Assembly: GCF_007475525.1 (NCBI RefSeq)
Contig: NZ_CP037899.1
Span: 868,001-932,000, forward strand
Source: Methylacidiphilum kamchatkense Kam1
GTDB lineage: Bacteria > Verrucomicrobiota > Verrucomicrobiia > Methylacidiphilales > Methylacidiphilaceae
Reading direction: 5' to 3'
DNA length: 64,000 nt
The notes below the pieces were generated by a model. That model ran no database searches and had not been told where the DNA came from. It saw only the letters and a list, made by a program, of their open reading frames with translations. Every line of letters begins with the position of its first letter. The first letter of the stretch is position 1. This document shows, in pieces, positions 56,145 through 64,000 of the stretch. The position numbers and the translations under genes were made by a program.

Positions 56145-58718
56145 CTAATTCTTGCTTTTTGGAGATTGCTTCTTTTTAGTTTTAGAGGTCTTTTTTGATG
56201 ATCTTCTTTTTTTAGAAGTTTCTCCTGTTTTGGATCGGCTAATAGCTCCATTCTTCTTGCTTTCCTTGGCAGGAAATTCGAAGCTGAGCTTTCCTTGTTC
56301 GTTCAAAACAAGATAGGCTGAAAAGTTTTTCTTTCTCTTTTTAGATCGGAACTGGGTAAGAAGAGAGGTTTTTTTCTCTTTCAGAAGCTTTTGCATTTCC
56401 TCTCTGGATAATTCTTGACCAAGAATTTCTTTGTTGATTCTAAAGGTACACTTGCGGGTTCCATTATGAGAGGATTGAAGAAAATTGGCACAGGCATAGT
56501 ATCCTTTTGTTTCCACTACTGATGCTTGATCCAAAGGACAACTCCCAAGAGATTCTTCAGAAAGAATTTCGTCGACGTTTTCTTGAGGTTCCTTTTTTTC
56601 ATAAACAAAACTGACATGACCACTTTCATCATCTAATTTTAAAGAGGCACTAAAGGGATCTCCGCTTTTATTATAAAAGCCTTTAAGTGGACCAATTTCT
56701 TTATTGGCTAGTAGACCTTCCAGTTCATTTGGAAATAATGGCCGTCCAGCAATATACTTTGTCAAGCGAAAGGAGTTATCAAGGGATTTATACTCGTATA
56801 AAGTTTCTTCGATGGAATGACCTTGAGGACTAGAAATGGGAAGAGGTTTTCTGAAATTATCGATTGAACCAAATGCTTTGACTTTTTCGACAATCGATTC
56901 GGTCAGTTGGTAGATTTCTTTCATGAATTTTTCTTGAGGATAGTTCCCCTTTTCCATCTGCTGTAGTTTAAATTCCCATTCTCCAGTAAGTTCAGCGGAT
57001 CTTAAGGTTTGGATATTGATGGCTTCCAACAGTTCAATGAGGGAAAATGCCTTTGGGGTAGCTAAAAGTTCTCTTCCTTTTTGCCTTCGAATATATCCAT
57101 CTTCTATCAATCCTTCAATGATTGCAGCTCTGGTTGCCGGGGTTCCCAACCCTTTTTTCGACATGGCTTCCCGAAGCGTTTCATCTTCAACAAGATTGCC
57201 TGCACTTTCCATGGCTGAAAGAAGGGTTGCTTCTGTAAAATGAGCTGGGGGTTTTGTTTCTTTAGTAACGGTTTCCAATGCAATAGCTAACACTCTTTCC
57301 CCTTGTTCGATTGGACAAAGCGATTGTTCCTTTTCCTCTTTATTTTCTATAGATTGTATGGCCCCATAAACTTTTAACCAGCCAGCAGACCTAAGGCTTT
57401 TGCCTTCGGTTTTAAAAGCTTCCCCTTCTATAATTGTAATTCGTTTTGTTACATCCCATTCAGCTGGTGGATAGAAGGAAGCCAGAAATCTTCTTACAAT
57501 AAGTTGATAAATTTTTTCCTCACTAGCATTGAGGGATTTGGGGGTATTTGTTGTTGGAATAATGGCAAAATGATCGGAAACCTTCTGGTTATTAAAGATC
57601 CTGTTCTTTGGATTTACCCATCCATGAGTTAAGATTTCTTTAGCAAAAGCTTGAAATGATTCATTAGAAAGACTTTTCAGCACATCCTTAACCCTATCGA
57701 CATAATCTTCAGGAAGAAATTTTGAATCTGTCCGAGGATAAGTAATCAGTTTGTGATTTTCATATAAGGATTGCGCAATCTGTAAGGTTTTCTGGGCACT
57801 GTAGCCTAAACGATAATTGGCTTCTCTTTGTAGTGTTGTGAGGTCAAAGAGTAAAGGAGGGGATTGTAAGGAAAGTTTTTTTTCTTCAGTGACATTCCCC
57901 CATTTGTTTAAGCATTTTTCCACAATTTTCTGACATTGTTCCTGATTCCATAGCCGTTCAGGGTGATTGTCATCTTTGTCTGATTGAGAGCTTTTTTCTA
58001 AAAACCATTTCCCTTTATATTCTCCTTGACGGGATCGAAATGTTCCCACAATTTCCCAATAAGTCTGAGGTTTGAATTGAAGGATTTCTTTATCCCTCGC
58101 TACAACCATTGCCAAGGTCGGAGTCTGTACTCTACCGACGGAAGTCAGCCTAAATCCATTGGATTTGGAATGGATGGCTGTAAGGGCCCTTGTTCCATTT
58201 ATGCCAATAAGCCAATCGCTTTCTGATCTTGATACAGCTGCACAGGCCAATCCCTCGACTTCGCTTAGTGCTCTTAGATTTCTAAAAGCTTCGATAATGG
58301 CTTCTTTGGTCATCGACTGAAGCCAGAGCCTTTGTATGGGTTTATTGACATTCGCATAGCGAATGAGATACCTGAAAACAAGCTCTCCTTCTCTTCCAGC
58401 ATCGCAAGCATTGATAATCAGATCAATGTCCTCTCTGTGGAGCAAGGATATCAGAAGATCGAGTCTTTCTTTCGATTTTTCTATCGGTTTTAAGGAAAAG
58501 GAAGCAGGGAGAATGGGGAGGTTGGCTAAAGACCATTTTTTGTGTCGAACATCCATTTCCGCAGGAAGACAGAGTTCAACGACATGTCCGACGGCTGAAC
58601 TAATCACCATCTTTTCATTTTCATAAACCGCATGTCGTCCTATAGGAAAACCTCCCAAAGCTTCGGCAATATCTTGAGCTACACTCGGCTTTTCTGCTAT
58701 AACTAATGTTTTACCCAT
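56145..58718 (-). CDS. topB: DNA topoisomerase III (type IA, TopB)
   Basis: Relaxes and decatenates DNA by single-strand passage. From ATG 58718 it has 857 residues. The Toprim domain begins GKTLVIAEKPSVAQDIAEAL (acidic Glu in AEKPS) and includes DAGREGELVF. The active-site tyrosine is in KLITYPRTDSKFL (about Y327). CxxC fingers are absent; instead there are two Toprim-C-like repeats (YIAGRPLFPNELEGLLANKE; EILGQELSREEMQKLLKEK) and a Lys/Arg/Ser-rich tail (SKKRRSSKKTSKTKKK) that probably binds DNA. A TTG ten codons upstream is a less likely start. dprA lies about 100 bases upstream on the same strand. Confidence 0.92.
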   Translation of the reverse strand: MGKTLVIAEKPSVAQDIAEALGGFPIGRHAVYENEKMVISSAVGHVVELCLPAEMDVRHKKWSLANLPILPASFSLKPIEKSKERLDLLISLLHREDIDLIINACDAGREGELVFRYLIRYANVNKPIQRLWLQSMTKEAIIEAFRNLRALSEVEGLACAAVSRSESDWLIGINGTRALTAIHSKSNGFRLTSVGRVQTPTLAMVVARDKEILQFKPQTYWEIVGTFRSRQGEYKGKWFLEKSSQSDKDDNHPERLWNQEQCQKIVEKCLNKWGNVTEEKKLSLQSPPLLFDLTTLQREANYRLGYSAQKTLQIAQSLYENHKLITYPRTDSKFLPEDYVDRVKDVLKSLSNESFQAFAKEILTHGWVNPKNRIFNNQKVSDHFAIIPTTNTPKSLNASEEKIYQLIVRRFLASFYPPAEWDVTKRITIIEGEAFKTEGKSLRSAGWLKVYGAIQSIENKEEKEQSLCPIEQGERVLAIALETVTKETKPPAHFTEATLLSAMESAGNLVEDETLREAMSKKGLGTPATRAAIIEGLIEDGYIRRQKGRELLATPKAFSLIELLEAINIQTLRSAELTGEWEFKLQQMEKGNYPQEKFMKEIYQLTESIVEKVKAFGSIDNFRKPLPISSPQGHSIEETLYEYKSLDNSFRLTKYIAGRPLFPNELEGLLANKEIGPLKGFYNKSGDPFSASLKLDDESGHVSFVYEKKEPQENVDEILSEESLGSCPLDQASVVETKGYYACANFLQSSHNGTRKCTFRINKEILGQELSREEMQKLLKEKKTSLLTQFRSKKRKKNFSAYLVLNEQGKLSFEFPAKESKKNGAISRSKTGETSKKRRSSKKTSKTKKKQSPKSKN

Positions 58719-58818
58719 CTCGTGCTTTTGTTTGTTTTGCTTATTCAATGATATTTATTAAAATATTTTACACAAGAAATCTAAAAGCATCTCAGTGAGC
58801 CATTCTAGTTTTTTTCCT

Positions 58819-59931
58819 TTACAAAGTCCGGACATAACGTCTTCCAGGAAGCTGGTGAATGATTTTTTTCATCTCTAATCGATTTAATACGGAAAGAAGG
58901 GTAGCGGAAGCTAACCCTGTTTTTTTGAGCAATTCTTCTACAGAAATTTCTTCAGCATCCATGGCGAGATACACCTGTTGTTCATCCTTAGAAAGTTTAA
59001 TTTTTTCGGCTCTCTCTTTATCCCCTGCCTTCAAATGGACCAAAGGGAATAGATAATTAATCTCTTCAAGAATATCTTCTAATGCACCCACAAGCTTTGC
59101 TCCCTCTTTGATAAGCTGATTGGGACCAAAAGCATAGGGATTGTCTATTCTACCAGGAACGGCAAAAAGTTGTCTGCCCTGTTCTAAAGCTATGCGAGCA
59201 GTTAAGAGTGAACCACATCCCTGGGCAGCTTCCACAACCACCACCCCAATAGATAAGCCACTAATAATCCTATTGCTGAGAAGAACAGTAGATCGGCTAG
59301 AGACTGTTCTAGGTGGAAATTCACTAAGGATCAATCCTTTTTTCGTGATTCTTTCTAATAATTGAAGATTCTGAGGGGGATGATGACACCTCTCCAGTCC
59401 TAAACCCATTACGGCCCATGTGATTCCCTCTGCAGCCAGAGCTCCAAGATGAGCGTGGGTACCTATTCCCAAAGCACAATCTGAAATGACAGCAAATCCA
59501 ACCCTAGCAATTTGATAGGCGAGTCTTCTTGCTATTTGTATGCCATAAGGGGTTGGATTTCTGCTTCCCACAATGGCAATACCATAGTTCCATTTTTCTG
59601 GAATCTGTCCTTTGCAATAAAGTAGTAAGGGCGGAGAATCAATAGCTTTAAGTACCGAAGGATACGTAGGGTCCTCGTAACAAATTGCCTCTATGCCAAG
59701 GTTCCTACACTGGTTGATTTTCTCATTAATCTTATATTCGTCAATAGGTAGGAAAATTTTCTGAGTGATTTTTTCGTTTAACCCACATTTTTCAGCAATC
59801 TCTTTGAATGTAGCATTGAAAACATTTTCAATGCCACCACAACCGGTGATGATTTTTGCTCCCGTTGCCAATCCTATGCCAGGTATTTGTAAAAGGCGAA
59901 GATAAAGTCGAACTTTATAATCATTGTTCAT
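58819..59931 (-). CDS. dprA: DNA-processing protein DprA
   Basis: Loads RecA on incoming single-stranded DNA in natural transformation. The 370-residue protein has an N-terminal helix-hairpin-helix-like region (LLQIPGIGLATGAKIITGCGG), the Rossmann core (IAIVGSRNPTPYGIQIARRLAYQIA; SGLSIGVVVVEAAQGCGSLLTARIALEQGRQLFAVPG; NQLIKEGAKLV) and a C-terminal winged helix (SVEELLKKTGLASATLLSVLNRLEMKKII). It starts 13 bases after aroB, and lies in the dnaE-aroB-dprA run. It suggests that the organism may take up DNA, though no comE or pil gene is seen here. Confidence 0.93.
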   Translation of the reverse strand: MNNDYKVRLYLRLLQIPGIGLATGAKIITGCGGIENVFNATFKEIAEKCGLNEKITQKIFLPIDEYKINEKINQCRNLGIEAICYEDPTYPSVLKAIDSPPLLLYCKGQIPEKWNYGIAIVGSRNPTPYGIQIARRLAYQIARVGFAVISDCALGIGTHAHLGALAAEGITWAVMGLGLERCHHPPQNLQLLERITKKGLILSEFPPRTVSSRSTVLLSNRIISGLSIGVVVVEAAQGCGSLLTARIALEQGRQLFAVPGRIDNPYAFGPNQLIKEGAKLVGALEDILEEINYLFPLVHLKAGDKERAEKIKLSKDEQQVYLAMDAEEISVEELLKKTGLASATLLSVLNRLEMKKIIHQLPGRRYVRTL

Positions 59932-59944
59932 GCCAACCGTTCGA

Positions 59945-61030
59945 TTAGTGACCTTGTACTACGATTTCTTTTAGGACTCGATCCACATCGGCTTTTTTGA
60001 CCTCCTTGCTAATAACAGGAAAACCGATAGACTGAAGGAGAATCCAGGAATTCACGCCTTGAACTCTTTTTTTGTCTAAATCAAGGGCATGGAAGATTGC
60101 TTGCTTGGAAAAGCCTTTAGCGATCAGAGGTAAAGAATATAATTGCAAAATGTGTTTTAATCTTTCAATCGAAGAAAGCGGAAAAGACAATAACCAATGG
60201 GAGAGCAGACAGGCAGCATGCATTCCAATAGCAATGGCTTCACCATGCAAAAGATCTTTATACTTGTTGGCTGCTTCTAGGGCATGTCCTAGAGTATGGC
60301 CAAAATTGAGAATAGCTCTTTTCCCAGTTTTTTCTTGTTCGTCTTCGCTTACTATTTTTGCTTTGATTTCCACACTTCTTTTTATCAGATCAAGAAGATT
60401 GGCTTCCTCTTTTTTTTCAATTTCCTCCAGCAACTTTTCCTCAGCAATCATTCCGTATTTGATGACTTCAGCCATACCTGCACTGAGGAGTCTTGGTGAG
60501 AGCGTATGCAAAACTTCAGGATCGATCCATACTTCAAGAGGCTGATAGAAAGAACCAATTAAATTTTTTCCTTGAGGAAGATTAATGCCTGTTTTCCCTC
60601 CAATTGAACTGTCAACCATTGCTAAAAGGGTTGTAGGAATGAGAATGAAAGATATCCCTCTAAGGAATATAGAAGCAGCAAATCCAACGAGATCACCTGT
60701 AACACCTCCGCCCAGAGCTAGTAGCGTACTTTTGCGATCCAACTTCATTTCTGCAAGCTTTTTGACAATTGCTTCTAAAGTCCTAAAACTTTTTGATTTT
60801 TCTCCCGAAGCAATAGCAATAATCTCAGGCTTGAAGCCATAGCCTTTCAGTGAATCGATTATTTGATAGGCATACATTTTGACTGCTTCGTCATGTAAAA
60901 GAACGATTCGGTTTTCCAAACCTAATTGGGAGGCAAGCAAACCACATGACTGTAGGAGGCCTCTGCCTATCCGAACCGAATAGTTTCTACTTGGAGTCGA
61001 TACCCTTATAATAAGACTTTCATTATTCAT
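59945..61030 (-). CDS. aroB: 3-dehydroquinate synthase
   Basis: Second step of the shikimate pathway: DAHP to 3-dehydroquinate, using NAD+ and a divalent metal. The 361-residue length is normal. Motifs: LALGGGVTGDLVGFAASIFLRG (NAD binding), IPTTLLAMVDSSIGGKTGIN and ILNFGHTLGHALEAANKY, with metal-binding His residues. ATG 61030 overlaps the dnaE stop (ATGA), so it is translationally coupled to dnaE. Confidence 0.96.
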   Translation of the reverse strand: MNNESLIIRVSTPSRNYSVRIGRGLLQSCGLLASQLGLENRIVLLHDEAVKMYAYQIIDSLKGYGFKPEIIAIASGEKSKSFRTLEAIVKKLAEMKLDRKSTLLALGGGVTGDLVGFAASIFLRGISFILIPTTLLAMVDSSIGGKTGINLPQGKNLIGSFYQPLEVWIDPEVLHTLSPRLLSAGMAEVIKYGMIAEEKLLEEIEKKEEANLLDLIKRSVEIKAKIVSEDEQEKTGKRAILNFGHTLGHALEAANKYKDLLHGEAIAIGMHAACLLSHWLLSFPLSSIERLKHILQLYSLPLIAKGFSKQAIFHALDLDKKRVQGVNSWILLQSIGFPVISKEVKKADVDRVLKEIVVQGH

Positions 61031-64000
61031 GAGTAGTGAAGAGATCTTTGCTTGGAATGGTTGTAAGAAGATTTATTAAATTTCAGTTTTAAGGAATCTT
61101 GAGGGAGCAGAGCGGTTAACTCCTGCAAAAGGGAAGGCAGATGCGAAGGAAAAACATTAACCTTAAAGGTTTCGTCGGTAGCGATTTCGCAAACGACTTC
61201 TTTTGTTAGATATCTTAATACAACAGGAGCATTGCCTGGATGCTTTAAAAGAATATCGTGAAGTTTTTTCCAATGGTTCGGAGTCCAGTTTTCTTCGGGA
61301 ATGGTCAAAAAAAGCATGGGTTTTAATTGCTCAATAGCTTCTTCTATAGTAAAAAGATGTGAAGATCGAATCGAAACGCTTTCCTCTTTTTTATTTATCT
61401 GACCCTCTACAATAAAAGCCTTTGCTCCCCATTCACTTGTGGAAATTGCTTGGAATGTGTCGGAAAAAAGAATGACTTCGATATGCCCAGTCTGATCTTC
61501 GAGCGTAAGCTTCACATAGGGTTTTTTGGATTTTTGGGAAGTCTTTTTCTCAATTTGAGTGATGATTCCAGGGATATAAAGCCGAGTATTATCAGCCAGC
61601 TCTTGAAGCTGGGAAATTGGGATTTGTTGGAATAACTTGATCAGGGGAATCCATTCATCAATTGGATGACCACTTAAATAGATTCCTAATAGTTCCTTTT
61701 CCCATTGGAGCCGAAGGTTCAGTGGATACTCTTCGGCTATGTCAGAAACATAAGGATTGTTTTCTTTGGGTTCTTCAAAAAGATTCTGTTGGCCACTTAA
61801 CCTTTCTTTGGAAGTTTTGTTTCCTGCAGCCATTGCCTCTCCAAGACTCTCAAGCAATTCTTTTCTACTTTTTCTAAGGCTATCACAAGCACCAGATTTA
61901 ATCAGACTTTCTAAAAACTTTTTATTTAATGGACAGTCAAGATGCGCACACAGGTCATACAGGGAAGCGAAATCACCATGTTTTTTTCTTGCTCGTACTA
62001 TTGCTTCAGCAACAGACTCTCCTACGTTTTTGATTGCGGAAAGTCCCCAGCGGATCGCTCCATTTTCTACTGAAAAGCGTACCTCGCTTTTGAGAATATC
62101 GGGTGGTAAAACGGCAATCCCCATTCGTCTACATTCGGAAACAAGTTGGGAGATTTTTTCGGTGTCTCCTAACTCGTTAGATAAAAGCGTACAAAGGTAA
62201 AATACAGGAAAGTTTGCTTTGAGATAAGCAGTAACATAAGCCAAATAACCATAACAGGCGCTATGAGCTTTATTAAAACCATAACCAGCAAACTTTTCCA
62301 ACGTTTCGAAAATCTGGTTCGCTTTTTCTTCAGGAATGTTGTTTTTTTCCTTACACCCTTTTACAAATAGGCTTCGGTGCTTTCGCATTTCTTCAGGCTT
62401 TTTTTTACCCATGGCTCTTCTCAGAAGATCTGATTCTCCTAGAGAATAACCAGCCAAAACGCTAGCCGCTTGCATGACTTGTTCCTGATAGATCATAACC
62501 CCGTACGTATCCTTTAGAATCGGTTCTAAAAGAGGATGATCATAGGTTATAGGCACCTTTCCTAACTTTCTCTCAGCATACGCAGGAATATTTTCCATTG
62601 GTCCTGGCCTATAGAGAGCCACTAGAGCGATGATATCTTCGATATTCCCTGGTTTAAGCTTTTTAGCTAGCTCAACCATACCTGGTGATTCCAGCTGGAA
62701 TACACCTATGGTCCATCCAAGCCTCAAAAGCTCGTAAGTTTTCTTGTCATCGAGGGGAAAGCGGTTGGGATCAAGTGTTTGATTTTCCCCGCTTTTTTTT
62801 ATAAGCTCCAAACATTCAGAAATGACCGTTAGCGTTTTTAGCCCTAGGAAATCCATTTTCAGCAGTCCGATTTCTGCGATGGGTTCCATGGACCATTGAG
62901 TCACTATTTCCTCATGGTCTCCGCGAGAAAGAGGGACAAAATCCAGAAGATCTCCATCAGAGATAACAACTCCTGCTGCATGCACACCGGCCTGTCTAGT
63001 TAATCCTTCAAGTTTGGAGGCAATATTAAGAACTTCTTGGCATTGTGGATCATGAGCATAGAGTTGTTGGAGGAGCGGATTGAGTTCTTTGGCCTTCTCT
63101 ATGGTCATTGAAGAGTCAGTTGGGATCATCTTGGCAATACGATCCGCTTCTTGATAGCTAAGCCCAAGCACTCTTGCTACATCTCTTACCGCCATCTTTG
63201 CCCCCATCGTCCCAAAAGTAATAATTTGGGCGACAGATCTCTGCCCATATTTTTTCCTGACATAATCGATAACCTCTGAACGGCGGTTATAACAAAAATC
63301 GATGTCAATATCAGGAGGAGAAACCCTTTGTGGATTGAGAAATCTTTCGAAGACCAATCCATACTTTAAAGGGTCAATATCGGTGATTTCTAGGACATAG
63401 GCTGTTAAGCTACCTGCTGCACTACCCCTGCCAGGACCGACAGGAATGCCTTCCTTTTTAGCATAATGGATAAAATCCCATACGATTAAAAAATAACTCG
63501 AAAAACCTGTCTTTTCTATAATGGACAGTTCATAATCCAATCTCTTTTTATTTTCTCCTTTTCCTCTAGGTTCCTGTCGCCAAATCTTTTTTCTAAGCCT
63601 TCATAACAAAGCTTTTTTAAATATTCTTCTTGACTATAGGGAGCAGGAGGATGATAGGCCGGGAACCGGTTTTTACCTAACTCAATGGAAACATCACATT
63701 GGTTGGCTATAGTCAACGTGTTTTCTAGTGCTTGAGGATATTCCTTAAAAAGCTCTTCCATTTGTTGGAGGGATTTGAAGTAAAATTCAGCGCAAGGATA
63801 TTTCTTTCTTTTAGTGTCATTGATCTGGCTGGCTGTTCCTATGCAAAGTAAAACATCATGGAATTGTGAGTCTTCTTGCTCTATGTAGTGGACATCATTC
63901 GTAGCCACCAAAGGAAGTCCTAAACTCTTAGAAAAATCGGCGAGCACTTCTCTTATTGTGGCTTCTTCTTTTAAGCCATGGTTTTGTATTTCTAAATAAA
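61027..64000 (-). CDS. dnaE: DNA polymerase III alpha subunit (DnaE), partial, frameshifted
   Basis: Main replicative polymerase; the N-terminal PHP region lies outside the window and the frame is open at 64000. The first part (64000 to about 63545) covers the end of the PHP domain (LPLVATNDVHYIEQEDSQFH) and the linker. The second part has LSIIEKTGFSSYFLIVWDFI, VGPGRGSAAGSLTAY, the catalytic aspartates in PDIDIDFCYNRR, ARVLGLSYQEADRIAKMIP and an OB-fold near IEKKTSQKSKKPYVKLTLEDQTGHIEVI. Between the parts the frame shifts by one base at T5 63545-63549; one extra A in the coding strand would restore I-K-K-R-L-D-Y-E-L. dnaE is essential, so the shift is probably a sequence error. Confidence 0.93.

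Overview
The window is AT-rich, densely packed bacterial DNA with a Gram-negative gene repertoire: Tol/Exb proteins, outer-membrane factors, an outer-membrane beta-barrel, TatC and UppP. The mix of an N-type (alternate) F1Fo ATPase operon, phosphoketolase, a bS22/mS38-type micro-ribosomal protein, glyoxylate genes and verrucomicrobial-looking housekeeping proteins suggests a Verrucomicrobiota member close to the thermoacidophilic methanotroph Methylacidiphilum. That assignment is inferred from gene content; no methane oxidation gene lies in the window.

Layout. 1-458: no supported gene. 459-4175 (minus): uppP, a dacA-type carboxypeptidase, a 34-codon bS22-like gene, hisG and a HIT hydrolase. 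4201-6769: holA and a family 2 glycosyltransferase (plus), then a short adenylate kinase (minus). 6936-11628 (plus): ExbB, ExbD, a large TPR protein and a protein joining a TonB/TolA-type membrane anchor to an OmpA-type peptidoglycan-binding domain. 11817-16509: a secreted unknown, a TPR protein with a degenerate protease-like domain, and two membrane proteins of unknown role. 16695-16767: tRNA-Gly(GCC). 16909-22898: AddB- and AddA-like nuclease/helicase. 23275-27015: a secreted HNH nuclease and a small unknown protein (plus), then tatC, queH and pncB (minus). 27105-33418: N-ATPase operon, with atpR missing and a b subunit carrying a delta-like C-terminus. 33771-35324: pckA (minus). 35473-46138: glycosyltransferase, glycogen debranching-type enzyme, isocitrate lyase, an atypical malate synthase, a small membrane protein (minus) and glycolate oxidase GlcDEF. 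46160-53400: an outer-membrane protein, then an EmrA/TolC-like efflux pair with two opposed MFS pump genes, both frameshifted. 53419-58718 (minus): phosphoketolase and topoisomerase III. 58819-64000 (minus): dprA, aroB and dnaE, which carries a frameshift and runs off the window.

How the genes fit together. Glycolate oxidase, malate synthase, isocitrate lyase, PEP carboxykinase and phosphoketolase together make a C2/C4 carbon module. It could salvage glycolate, for example from RubisCO oxygenation, and feed acetyl units into central metabolism. The N-ATPase is a second rotary ATPase of the kind usually found beside a housekeeping F-ATPase.

The least ordinary items are the TonB/OmpA chimera complex, the bS22-like microgene, the malate synthase with a rewritten signature loop, and four single-base frameshifts (two MFS genes and the essential dnaE), every one of them at an A/T homopolymer. 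The last pattern points either to sequence errors or to polymerase slippage. I found no CRISPR array, intact insertion sequence, prophage or defence island.
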